Shown here one piece after another: positions 8,480 to 17,921 of a stretch of DNA of 64,000 nt; the stretch's first letter is position 1, and every line of letters starts with the position of its first letter. A model generated the notes under the pieces. It ran no database searches, had not been told where the DNA came from, and was given only the letters and a program-made list of their open reading frames with translations. The stretch is taken from assembly GCA_038251965.1 (NCBI GenBank), contig JBBSAV010000003.1:11200-75199 (forward strand), in the 5' to 3' direction. A program made the translations under genes and the position numbers. This DNA is from JAFMJV01 sp038251965 (GTDB lineage Bacteria; Chloroflexota; Limnocylindria; Limnocylindrales; CSP1-4).

Positions 8480-10339
8480 TCACTCGTCATCGAGGAGCAG
8501 CCGAGCGGCCTTGACGACCTCCGGCACGGGGAAGGGCTTGCCGCGGACCCGGTTGAGACCAACCGCATCGACAAGGTAGCGGCCGCGGATGAGCAACCGC
8601 AGCTGGCCGGTGTTGATCTCGGGGATGAGCACGCGGCGGTAGTTCGAGAGCACCGCACCGGTGTTGCGCGGGAAGGGGTTCAAATGGCGCAGGTGGGCGT
8701 GGGCCACTTCATCTCCACCACGCTGCAGCCGCTCGACGGCGGTTCGCAGTGAGCCGTAGGTGCTGCCCCAGCCGAGGATGAGCAGGTCGCCACGCTCAGG
8801 GCCGAAGACCTCCAGGTCGGGGATGTCATCCGCGATGCCCGCGATCTTGCGCGCCCGTAGGTCGGTCATGCGCTGATGGTTGTCTGGATCGTAGGAGATC
8901 TGCCCGGTGACATCGGCGCTCTCCAGGCCGCCGATGCGGTGCTCCATGCCCGGCGTGCCGGGAATGGCCCAGGGGCGTGCCAGCGTGTCGGGGTCACGGT
9001 CGTAGGGCTGGAAGGTGGCGGCGTCAGCGTGGTTGGGCACCGAGATGTCCGGCAGGTCGGTCGGCTCGGGGATGCGCCAGGGCTCGGAGCCGGTAGCCAG
9101 GAAGGCGTCCGACAGATACACCACCGGAGTCATGTATTTGAGCGCCAATCGGCAGGCCTCGATGGCGTAGTCGAAGCACTCCGCCGGCGTGGCCGGTGCC
9201 ACCACCGGCAGGGGCGCATCACCATTGCGGCCGAACATCGCCTGCAGCAGATCGGACTGCTCGTTCTTGGTGGGCATACCCGTGGACGGGCCGGCGCGCT
9301 GGACGTTGACCACCACCAGCGGCAGCTCCACCATCACCGCGAGCCCCATGGCTTCACCTTTCAGCGCGATGCCCGGGCCCGAGGACGCGGTGAGCGCGAG
9401 CGCTCCACCGAAGGATGCACCGATGGCAGAGCCGATGGCCGCGATCTCATCCTCAGCCTGGAAGGTGCGCACGCCGAAGTGCTTGTAGGTCGAGAGCTGG
9501 TGCAGGATCTCGCTGGCGGGTGTGATGGGATAGGAGCCGTAGAAGAGCTCGCGACCCGATAGCTTGGTGGCCGCCACGAACCCCAACGCCGCGGCCTCGT
9601 TGCCGGTGACATTGCGGTAGGTGCCCGACGGCAGTGTTGCCGGCTTGACGCGGTAGCTGGTGTGGAAGATCTCCGTGGTCTCACCGAAGGCATAGCCAGC
9701 CTTCAGCGCACGCAGATTGCCCTCAGCGATGACCGGACGGGCCGCGAACTTCTTCTCGATCCACGTGATGGTCGGCTCCATGGAACGCTCGTAGAGCCAG
9801 AACATGAGCCCCAGGGCAAAGAAGTTCTTGGACATGTCGACCTGCTTGGTGGACAGGTCCAGACCCTCGAGCGCCCGCGCGTTGAGCTTGCCGACCGGGA
9901 TCTCGAAGACGTTGAAGTCGCTGAGCGATCCGTCCTCGAGTGGGTTGTCACGGTAGCCCGCCTTGGCCAGATTCTGCTTGGTGAAGGCGTCCTCGTTGAC
10001 GACGATGGCGCCGCCGGCGGGCATGTCCCCGACGTTGGCGCGAAGCGCCGCGGGGTTCATCGCCACCAGCACGTCCGGCGAATCTCCGGGCGTATGGATA
10101 TCTGCCGAGCTGAAGCTGATCTGGAAGCCCGAGACGCCGGCGAGGGAGCCGGCCGGGGCGCGGATCTCAGCGGGGAAGTCCGGCAGCGTGGCGATGTCAT
10201 TGCCGAAGACGGCCGCTGTTCGCGTGAATTGTGTGCCCGTGAGCTGCATACCGTCACCCGAGTCGCCGGCAAAGCGGATCGTGACGCGCTCCAGTTCCTG
10301 GATCGGTAGGGTGTGGTGCGGATCTGTTTGGATGGTCAC
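8480..10339 (-). CDS. korA: 2-oxoacid:ferredoxin oxidoreductase, fused gamma-alpha subunit
   Basis: 619 residues combining the gamma domain (about 15-190; FAGDSGDGMQLTG at the N-terminus) with the alpha pyrimidine-binding domain (from about 225; YGSYPITPASEILHQL). This is the architecture of KorA in Actinobacteria and Chloroflexota. With KorB it links the TCA cycle to ferredoxin. The start is GTG 10339 with an AGGAG about 11 nt upstream. A TACACT box at 10389-10394 on the minus strand could be its -10. It is the first gene of a minus-strand run korA-korB-receiver-peptidase. Confidence 0.92.
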   Translation of the reverse strand: MTIQTDPHHTLPIQELERVTIRFAGDSGDGMQLTGTQFTRTAAVFGNDIATLPDFPAEIRAPAGSLAGVSGFQISFSSADIHTPGDSPDVLVAMNPAALRANVGDMPAGGAIVVNEDAFTKQNLAKAGYRDNPLEDGSLSDFNVFEIPVGKLNARALEGLDLSTKQVDMSKNFFALGLMFWLYERSMEPTITWIEKKFAARPVIAEGNLRALKAGYAFGETTEIFHTSYRVKPATLPSGTYRNVTGNEAAALGFVAATKLSGRELFYGSYPITPASEILHQLSTYKHFGVRTFQAEDEIAAIGSAIGASFGGALALTASSGPGIALKGEAMGLAVMVELPLVVVNVQRAGPSTGMPTKNEQSDLLQAMFGRNGDAPLPVVAPATPAECFDYAIEACRLALKYMTPVVYLSDAFLATGSEPWRIPEPTDLPDISVPNHADAATFQPYDRDPDTLARPWAIPGTPGMEHRIGGLESADVTGQISYDPDNHQRMTDLRARKIAGIADDIPDLEVFGPERGDLLILGWGSTYGSLRTAVERLQRGGDEVAHAHLRHLNPFPRNTGAVLSNYRRVLIPEINTGQLRLLIRGRYLVDAVGLNRVRGKPFPVPEVVKAARLLLDDE

Positions 10340-10447
10340 GCGGGGAGGGGCTCCTGTTCACGACCTCGCCGACGACGCTGTTGGTCGGGTCGAGAGTCAG
10401 TGTAACGCCACCGGCCGTTCGGCCCTTGAAGCCATTCCGTGCGGCAA

Positions 10448-10476
10448 TCAACACGTCCGAGCGTGACCGCTAGCAT
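10448..10476 (+). promoter_or_regulatory. candidate promoter of the DMT permease gene (TCAACA-17-TAGCAT)
   Basis: TCAACA at 10448-10453 (4/6 to TTGACA), a 17-bp spacer and TAGCAT at 10471-10476 (4/6 to TATAAT) lie 7 nt before GTG 10484. This supports a leaderless start at GTG 10484 rather than the in-frame ATG 10514. Confidence 0.45.
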
Positions 10477-10483
10477 CGGTGGC

Positions 10484-11530
10484 GTGACCTCCTTCGGCGC
10501 CCCTGGCCAGCGCATGCCCATCACGGGCCAGGCGTTGGGCATCATCCTGGTGCTGGTCTCGGCGGCCGGCTTCGGCTCTGGCGCGCTGTTCGTGCAGCCG
10601 CTCTATGACGCCGGGATGGGGCCGCTGACGGTGATGTTCTGGCGCTTCGGCATCGCGGCGCTGTTCGGTTGGGGCTTCTTGTTGCTGTCGTCCGGGCGTC
10701 GGCGGTCGCTGCGCTCGCTACCACGGCGACGCGTGGCGGTGTTGCTGCTCCTGGGGGCCCTCTATGTGGGCAACAGCTATGCCTTCTTCGCGGCGCTGCA
10801 GGTCGTGCCCATCGCCCTGACCTCGATCATCACCTACCTCTATCCAGCGATGGTGGCAGTGATGGCGACTCGCTTCGTCCGCCGCCTGGAGGGTCGCCGG
10901 GCATGGCTGGCGCTGGTCATCTCGCTCGTCGGCGTAGCGCTCACGCTTGGCGGCATCCCGGCCGGAGAGCTGCCACCACTGTGGGGCCTGGCGCTGGCCT
11001 TCGCCAACGGCTTGATCTATGCCATCTGGATCGTGCTGCAGGCACGACTGGCAGGCGAGCGACCCGATCGCCATCATGCCGGTCCGACCATCGATATCCC
11101 ACCTGGTGACGCCGAGATGGCGGCACCGGAGCTGCCGACGCCCGAGGTGCCGGCAGCCCCCGACCCCTCCCCCGCGGCGGCGCTGATGACGACCGCCACG
11201 GCCATGGTCTACGCGCTGCTGCTGCTGGCGAGCGGCGGGTCGGTCTCGCCGATCGACATCCCCGCCGGATCGTGGCTGCCCCTCCTGGGCCTGGGCCTGC
11301 TGTCCACCGCCATCGCCATCCAGGCGTTCTACGCCGGCGTACGTCGTGTCGGTGGTGCCCGCGCGGCACTGATCAGCACGGTCGAACCGGTCTACACGGT
11401 GGTACTGGCGATGATCCTCTTCGGCGAGCGCCTCACCGCCATGCAGCTGCTCGGCGGCGCGTTGGTCATCGGTGCGGTCATCCTGGCCGAGACCGGGCGA
11501 CCCGATACAGTAGCCACGACCACCGACTGA
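10484..11530 (+). CDS. EamA/DMT-superfamily permease
   Basis: Integral membrane protein of about 348 residues made of two EamA repeats, each about five helices, as in drug/metabolite transporters. Typical features are the GFGSGALFVQPLYDAGMGPLT opening region, SIITYLYPAMVAV in repeat 1 and STVEPVYTVVLAMILFGE in repeat 2. A Pro/Ala-rich cytosolic linker of about 45 residues separates the halves. The substrate cannot be predicted. The start is set at GTG 10484 from the promoter spacing; ATG 10514 is the alternative. It is followed after 42 bp by the FAH-family gene. Confidence 0.85.
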   Translation: MTSFGAPGQRMPITGQALGIILVLVSAAGFGSGALFVQPLYDAGMGPLTVMFWRFGIAALFGWGFLLLSSGRRRSLRSLPRRRVAVLLLLGALYVGNSYAFFAALQVVPIALTSIITYLYPAMVAVMATRFVRRLEGRRAWLALVISLVGVALTLGGIPAGELPPLWGLALAFANGLIYAIWIVLQARLAGERPDRHHAGPTIDIPPGDAEMAAPELPTPEVPAAPDPSPAAALMTTATAMVYALLLLASGGSVSPIDIPAGSWLPLLGLGLLSTAIAIQAFYAGVRRVGGARAALISTVEPVYTVVLAMILFGERLTAMQLLGGALVIGAVILAETGRPDTVATTTD

Positions 11531-11572
11531 CAGCCACCGACAGCCACCGACACCATTGCAGGAGCCCCACCC

Positions 11573-12451
11573 ATGCGTCTCGTCTCATACCTCGATGCGG
11601 CCGGCGACCCCCAAGCGGTCGAGAACGCCGACCGCCACATCTGGTCGAGCCACACACTGGGTGCCGGCGTCGCCGTATCGATGGACGAGCTCTTGCATGG
11701 CGGCGAGGCCGCGCTGACGGCGTTGCGCTCTGCCGCCCGTTCCGCGACCATCGACGGACGCCCCGGCGACGTCGATCCCGCTCGACGCATCTCACCACTG
11801 CCACGCCCGGGCAAGATCGTGGCCATCGGCCTCAACTACCACGACCACGCTGCCGAGCTGGGGGTCGAGATCCCAGCGCTGCCGCTGATGTTCGCCAAGT
11901 TCCCCACCTCGGTCATCGGCGACGGCGCCACGGTCGAATGGGACCCCCGCCTGACCGACGCGGTCGACCTGGAGGTGGAGCTGGCCATCGTCATCGGACG
12001 TCGAGCGCGCCGGGTGAGTGAGGAGGAGGCGCGCAGGTACATCCTCGGCTACACCTGCCTCAACGATGTCAGCGCACGCGACCTGCAGTTCAGCGACGGC
12101 CAGTTCGTGCGCTCCAAGTCGCTCGACACCTTCTGCCCCATCGGCCCCGCCATCGTCACACCTGACGAAGTCGGCGATCCGGGCAACCTCGCGGTCCGCA
12201 GCTACCGCAATGGCGAGATCATGCAGGATTCGAACACCTCCAACCTCATCTTCTCCGTGCCCTACCTGATTTCCTTCTGCTCGCAGGCGTTCACGCTGGA
12301 GCCCGGTGACATCATCGCCACCGGCACACCGGGCGGCATCGGCTACTCCCGTGATCCGCGGATCCTGATGCACGAGGGTGACGTCATGACCGTCGAGGTC
12401 GAAGGCATCGGGCGCCTGTCAAATCCCTGTCACGAGGTCCGCGCCGGCTGA
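11573..12451 (+). CDS. fumarylacetoacetate hydrolase family protein
   Basis: 292 residues. The C-terminal FAH domain shows KIVAIGLNYHDHAAE, the metal-binding carboxylates in DLEVELAIVIG and the NDVSARDLQ segment, then the GDIIATGTPGGIG loop. The family includes hydratases and hydrolases of 2-oxo acids from aromatic or sugar-acid breakdown, such as acylpyruvases and 2-keto-3-deoxy sugar acid hydrolases. The reaction here is not resolved. An AGGAG lies 8 nt before ATG 11573. It probably shares a transcript with the permease upstream. Confidence 0.87.
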   Translation: MRLVSYLDAAGDPQAVENADRHIWSSHTLGAGVAVSMDELLHGGEAALTALRSAARSATIDGRPGDVDPARRISPLPRPGKIVAIGLNYHDHAAELGVEIPALPLMFAKFPTSVIGDGATVEWDPRLTDAVDLEVELAIVIGRRARRVSEEEARRYILGYTCLNDVSARDLQFSDGQFVRSKSLDTFCPIGPAIVTPDEVGDPGNLAVRSYRNGEIMQDSNTSNLIFSVPYLISFCSQAFTLEPGDIIATGTPGGIGYSRDPRILMHEGDVMTVEVEGIGRLSNPCHEVRAG

Positions 12452-12464
12452 ACCCGCTCCTCGG

Positions 12465-13754
<1,290 letters not shown>

Positions 13755-13761
13755 GCCCGCA

Positions 13762-13767
13762 AGCATA
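13762..13767 (-). promoter_or_regulatory. candidate -10 box of the aminotransferase gene (TATGCT)
   Basis: TATGCT (4/6 to TATAAT) on the minus strand ends 7 nt before ATG 13754, giving a leaderless mRNA. No convincing -35. Confidence 0.4.
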
Positions 13768-13791
13768 CGGGCAGCGAGTCTGACTGCGCGA

Positions 13792-14520
13792 CTAGTAGCG
13801 CCGGCCGCGCAGTTTGTCGAGGTCGAAGCGGGCGGTGTCAGCGATGGCCATCACCGCCATCGTCCCGGCCTGCACGGGGTCGCTGACGACGAGGTCCGCC
13901 TCTGCGGCGACCGATCCGGCCATCGACAGCGAGACCACCGGGATACCGCGATCGCGCAGTTCGCGCACGGCCTTGGTGATCTCACCACCCATGAGTGAGC
14001 CGGCCAGCACCAGGATGTGCGCGCGTGGCAGGTCGGCCACGGCACGGACGGCGGCGGCGATCTCCTTCTCGCCCACGAGCGCCATGGTGTCGACCGAGAT
14101 GCGCTCGCCCCGAAGGTTGTGGCGGTCGCTCTCCGATACGGCGCCCAACGCCACCTGCGCCACCTGCGCGCCTCCGCCGATGACGATGACGCGCTTGCCG
14201 AAGATCTGGCCGAGCGTGGGTCGGGCATCGGCGGCGGACACACCCGGGACCGTCAGTGCGGCCCGGGTGGCCTCGATCGGCCCAAGGTCGCGCAGCTCGA
14301 TGTCAAAGACGCGCGTGACCTCGTCGCCCTCGCCCTTCTTGGTGGCGGGGAATGAGTTGATGGTGACCACGTCCGCGCCGGCGTCACGCAGGCGCAACAG
14401 GATCTCGGTCAGGTCGGCGTCGTCAGTTGCGCGCACCTCGATGGCCGATAGGACGCTGCCGCCACTGGGGATGGAGAGATCGGGGATGTCCTGGTCGCGG
14501 GTATCGTCGTGCGTGCTCAT
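13792..14520 (-). CDS. ACT-domain protein, DUF5612-like
   Basis: 242 residues. Residues ~12-95 look like a small-molecule-binding ACT-like domain (SVLSAIEVRATDDADLTEIL). The C-terminal half has a Rossmann-like pattern, GKRVIVIGGGAQVAQVALGA, and conserved blocks RGERISVDTM, LAGSLMGGEITKAV and VSDPVQAGTMAVMA. These resemble the DUF5612 proteins I know mainly from methanogenic archaea, whose function is not established. It sits between the aminotransferase and argC, divergent from argC with 155 bp between. The start is ATG 14520; the longer frame to 14658 covers the argC promoter region and is unlikely. Confidence 0.68.
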   Translation of the reverse strand: MSTHDDTRDQDIPDLSIPSGGSVLSAIEVRATDDADLTEILLRLRDAGADVVTINSFPATKKGEGDEVTRVFDIELRDLGPIEATRAALTVPGVSAADARPTLGQIFGKRVIVIGGGAQVAQVALGAVSESDRHNLRGERISVDTMALVGEKEIAAAVRAVADLPRAHILVLAGSLMGGEITKAVRELRDRGIPVVSLSMAGSVAAEADLVVSDPVQAGTMAVMAIADTARFDLDKLRGRRY

Positions 14521-14636
14521 AGGTAGCGCAACTATCGCATAGCGGGCGCCGTGGCTCCGTGCCACGTGGGGCGAACTCGCGGCCGCGGGCGATGGGCACG
14601 TCCGCAGCGCGCCGCTGGCCCGGCCAAAGCGTTCAT

Positions 14637-14666
14637 CTGACCCTCGACCGCGCTGCAATGTATCGT
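14637..14666 (+). promoter_or_regulatory. candidate argC promoter (CTGACC-18-TATCGT)
   Basis: CTGACC at 14637-14642 (4/6 to TTGACA) and TATCGT at 14661-14666 (4/6 to TATAAT) are separated by 18 bp, with ATG 14676 9 nt downstream. No GCAT-N4-ATGC ARG-box-like palindrome is seen here, unlike at argG and argR. Confidence 0.35.
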
Positions 14667-14675
14667 CTGTCGACC

Positions 14676-15773
14676 ATGACCCAGACGACAGACCGGGCCT
14701 CCGCCAGCCCTTCTCTCGGCGGCCGCGCCACCATCCGCGTGGGCATCATCGGAGCCGCCGGCATCGCCGGTGGCGAACTCGTTCGGCTGCTCGAGCGCCA
14801 TCCGGCTGTGCACATCGCTGGCCTGCAGGGCCGAGACCGGGACGGCCAGCCCATCGGCGCCACGCAGCCACAGTTGGCCCGCACCGGTCATGTCATCGAG
14901 TCGACCCTGCCCCAGGTGGATGCCGTCTTCCTGGCCCTGCCCCATGGCGCCTCGGCGGCGCTAGTGCCCGACCTCATCGAACAGGGCATCGCAGTCATCG
15001 ACCTGGGATCGGACTACCGACTCAAGGACCCTGCCGACTACGAGCGCTGGTATGACTACACGCACCCCTTCCCTGAGCTGCTAGCCACGGCCGTGTATGG
15101 CCTGCCCGAGCAGCATCGCGACGAGCTGCTGGCGTTGCAGGGGGCCGACGCCATCGTAGTCGCCTCACCCGGCTGCTATCCCACCACCGCGCTCTTGGGC
15201 CTCTATCCATTGGCGCGCGCCGGCCTCATCGAGGATGTCGTGGTCGACGCCAAGAGCGGCGTCTCAGGCGCCGGTCGCTCGGTCAAGGCCGACCTGATGT
15301 ACGTGGAGATCAACGACTCGGTGAAGGCGTACGGGGTCGGCGGGCACCGCCACACCTCGGAGCTGATCCAGGAGATCCGCGACGCCGGTGCGACCCCTGA
15401 GGCCAACCCTGGCGCTGCCACGGTCGGCTTCCTGCCGCACCTGGTGCCCATGAACCGCGGCATCCTCGCCTCGGGCCACGTGCGGCCGACGCGGATGATC
15501 AGCGCGGATGAGCTGCGCCGGCTCTATGAGGGGGCCTACGCCGACGAGTACTTCGTCGAGGTGGTGGACACGCCGCCGGCGACAGCGCACGTGCGCGGCT
15601 CCAACTTCGTGCGCGTCTTCGCCCACCTCGATGAGCGTACCGGCCGCATCACCACGGTGTCGGTCGCGGACAACCTGGTGAAGGGCGCCGCGGGCCAGGC
15701 CGTGCAAGCCTTCAACCTCGTCTTCGGCCTGCCGGAGTGGACCGGACTGCAGCAACTCCCGCTCGTCCCGTGA
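14676..15773 (+). CDS. argC: N-acetyl-gamma-glutamyl-phosphate reductase
   Basis: NADPH-dependent third step of arginine synthesis, 365 residues. Visible are the nucleotide-binding IGAAGIAGGELVRLL at the N-terminus, the catalytic Cys in VVASPGCYPTTALLGL, and GVSGAGRSVKADLM with the HRHTSELIQEI segment expected for the ArgC active site. ATG 14676 is favoured over upstream in-frame starts because it matches the family N-terminus and lies 9 nt after a -10-like box. It overlaps argJ by 4 bp (GTGA). Confidence 0.95.
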   Translation: MTQTTDRASASPSLGGRATIRVGIIGAAGIAGGELVRLLERHPAVHIAGLQGRDRDGQPIGATQPQLARTGHVIESTLPQVDAVFLALPHGASAALVPDLIEQGIAVIDLGSDYRLKDPADYERWYDYTHPFPELLATAVYGLPEQHRDELLALQGADAIVVASPGCYPTTALLGLYPLARAGLIEDVVVDAKSGVSGAGRSVKADLMYVEINDSVKAYGVGGHRHTSELIQEIRDAGATPEANPGAATVGFLPHLVPMNRGILASGHVRPTRMISADELRRLYEGAYADEYFVEVVDTPPATAHVRGSNFVRVFAHLDERTGRITTVSVADNLVKGAAGQAVQAFNLVFGLPEWTGLQQLPLVP

Positions 15774-17125
15774 GGCCGCTCGCTCCGCTGCCCTCGGACC
15801 TACCTTCGGCGGAACGCGCCGCGCGCCTGCCCCGAGGGTTCCTGGCCTCCGGCACAAGCGCCGGTGTCAAGGCCTCCGGTGCCCCGGACCTGGCGCTGCT
15901 GGTGGTCGAGGATGGACCTGCCGCAGTGGCCGCCACCTTCACCACCAACCGCCTGCCGGCGGCATCGGTGCGCATGAACCAGGAGCACTTGGCGGCCACC
16001 GAGCCGGCGGGCGCGGGACGCTATGGCTGGGCGGGCGCCATGATCGCCACCAGCGGGTGTGCCAACGCGGCCACCGGTGCCGCCGGCCTGGCCGATCAAC
16101 GCAGCCTCGCCGCGACCCTGGCGGAGACCGTCGGCACCACCACCGAGCGGGTGTTGGCGATGTCCACCGGGCTCATCGGCACACGCCTGCCGGTGCAGCG
16201 GATCGCGACCGCCGTGAGCACCGTCGTGGCCGCCGGTTTGGGGCGCGATGACGCCGCCTTCGCCGACATCGCCGAGGCGCTGCGCACGACCGATTCACGC
16301 GCCAAGATGGCCGCTATCCGCTTGCAGCTGCCTTCCGCCGAGGGCTCGCCCGTGGAGGTCACCATCAGCGGCGTGGCCAAGGGTGTGGGCATGATCCATC
16401 CCAACATGGCCACCATGCTCTGCTTCGTGCTCACCGATGCGACTGCTACGCCCGCGACCCTGCACGCGCTGTTGCGGCCGATCGTGGCACGCACCTGGAA
16501 TGCGATGAGCGTCGATGGCGACCAGTCCACCAACGACACCGTGTTGCTGGCTGCGTCGGGGGCGGCCGGTGCGGCCCCGTTGGAAGCTGATCCGGATGCG
16601 GCCGCCACGTTCGCCCGGGGCCTGGAGGCCGTGGCGCGATCGCTGGCCCGCCAGCAGGCCGCCGACGGCGAGGGTGCCGCCACGCTCATCACCTGTGGCG
16701 TCAGCGGCGCTCGCGACACGGCCGCCGCGCGCGCCGCTGCTCGTGCCGTCGTCAGCAGTGACCTGGTCAAGGCCGCGGTCCACGGCGCTGACCCCAACTG
16801 GGGCCGCATCGCCATGGCCGTGGGCAACGCCGTCACGCCGTCGGCGGCCGTGCTCGAGGCCGCGGGGCTCGATGCCGACTCGGCGCGGGCACGTGCCGGA
16901 CAGGCGGTGGAAGTCGACCCCGACCGCCTGCGGATCGACATCGAAAGCACGCCCGTCTTCGCCGGTCTCCCGGTCGACTTCGACCCGGCCGACTTGAGTG
17001 CGCGGATGCGTGGCTCTGAGGTGCTCATCCGGGTGGACCTGGGTGTCGGCGACGCTTCCGGCGAGGCCTACGGTTGCGACCTCACCGAGCAGTACGTCAT
17101 CGAGAACTCGGCCTACTCCACGTGA
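15770..17125 (+). CDS. argJ: bifunctional ornithine acetyltransferase / N-acetylglutamate synthase
   Basis: 451 residues. ArgJ recycles the acetyl group from N-acetylornithine to glutamate, and in bifunctional forms also makes N-acetylglutamate from acetyl-CoA. The self-cleavage site is in GMIHPNMATMLCF, where the Thr of ATML becomes the N-terminal nucleophile of the beta chain. The C-terminus DLTEQYVIENSAYST is typical. The GTG at 15770 overlaps the argC stop as GTGA, which decides the start over the upstream in-frame ATG at 15737. Presence of argJ implies the cyclic pathway. Confidence 0.95.
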   Translation: MRPLAPLPSDLPSAERAARLPRGFLASGTSAGVKASGAPDLALLVVEDGPAAVAATFTTNRLPAASVRMNQEHLAATEPAGAGRYGWAGAMIATSGCANAATGAAGLADQRSLAATLAETVGTTTERVLAMSTGLIGTRLPVQRIATAVSTVVAAGLGRDDAAFADIAEALRTTDSRAKMAAIRLQLPSAEGSPVEVTISGVAKGVGMIHPNMATMLCFVLTDATATPATLHALLRPIVARTWNAMSVDGDQSTNDTVLLAASGAAGAAPLEADPDAAATFARGLEAVARSLARQQAADGEGAATLITCGVSGARDTAAARAAARAVVSSDLVKAAVHGADPNWGRIAMAVGNAVTPSAAVLEAAGLDADSARARAGQAVEVDPDRLRIDIESTPVFAGLPVDFDPADLSARMRGSEVLIRVDLGVGDASGEAYGCDLTEQYVIENSAYST

Positions 17126-17895
17126 GCGGGCTGCCGGTCGTCGTCAAGCTCGGTGGCACCACCATCGCCGAGCAGCAGGACGTGCTGCGGGAGATCGTCG
17201 CTGAGCGCCGCGGGCGGCCCGTGGTCATCGTCCACGGCGGCGGCAAGCGCCTCACCGACTGGCTGCTGCGCCTGGGCGTGGAGAGCCGCTGGGATGCTGG
17301 CCGACGGGTCACCGACGAAGCCACGCTCGAGGTGTTCCTGGCCGTCATCAGTGGCGTCATCAATGCGGAGCTGACCGCGGCCCTGCTGGAGTTGGGCGCG
17401 GAGGCGGTCGGGGTCCGTGGCATCGACCGCGGCATGATCCGGGGACCACGCGCCGAGGGACTCGATCGCGTCATCAGCGAGCCGGTCGCCGATGCGGCGC
17501 TGCTGGAGACCCTCCTCCGGGCCGGTTACCTGCCGGTGCTGTCGCCGATGGGCCTAGATCCCGACGGGCGCATCTGCAACGTCAACGCCGACGATGCGGC
17601 TGCTGCGGTCAGTGCTGCCCTGGGCGGTGAGTTGCTGCTGCTGACCGACACCGACGGCGTCCGTGACGCTGATGGCGAACGCATCCCCGAGCTGACGCCG
17701 GATCAAGTCGCGCGCCTCATCGATGACGGTGTCATCGCCGGGGGCATGGTGCCCAAGGTGAGCTCGGCATTGCGGGCCATCGGTCCCGGGTCACGCGCAG
17801 AGCGGTCGGTCATCGCCGATGGCCGCACGGCCGATGCGCTGCGGCGTGCGCTGCACGAGGGCGCCGGGACAGGCTTCCGCCCTATGGAGCGCTGA
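17122..17895 (+). CDS. argB: acetylglutamate kinase
   Basis: 257 residues, amino-acid kinase fold, the second step of arginine synthesis. The N-terminal VVVKLGGTTI loop, VIVHGGGKRLTDWLL, NVNADDAAAAVSAALGG and LLTDTDGV motifs are all present. GTG 17122 overlaps the argJ stop (GTGA), so argC, argJ and argB form a translationally coupled set. No argF gene follows; the next gene is convergent (GGDEF-EAL, ends 17922). The absence of a long N-terminal helix extension leaves it open whether the enzyme is arginine-inhibited. Confidence 0.94.
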   Translation: MSGLPVVVKLGGTTIAEQQDVLREIVAERRGRPVVIVHGGGKRLTDWLLRLGVESRWDAGRRVTDEATLEVFLAVISGVINAELTAALLELGAEAVGVRGIDRGMIRGPRAEGLDRVISEPVADAALLETLLRAGYLPVLSPMGLDPDGRICNVNADDAAAAVSAALGGELLLLTDTDGVRDADGERIPELTPDQVARLIDDGVIAGGMVPKVSSALRAIGPGSRAERSVIADGRTADALRRALHEGAGTGFRPMER

Positions 17896-17921
17896 TCCTC
17901 GAAGAGCGAGTCGTCGGGGCC

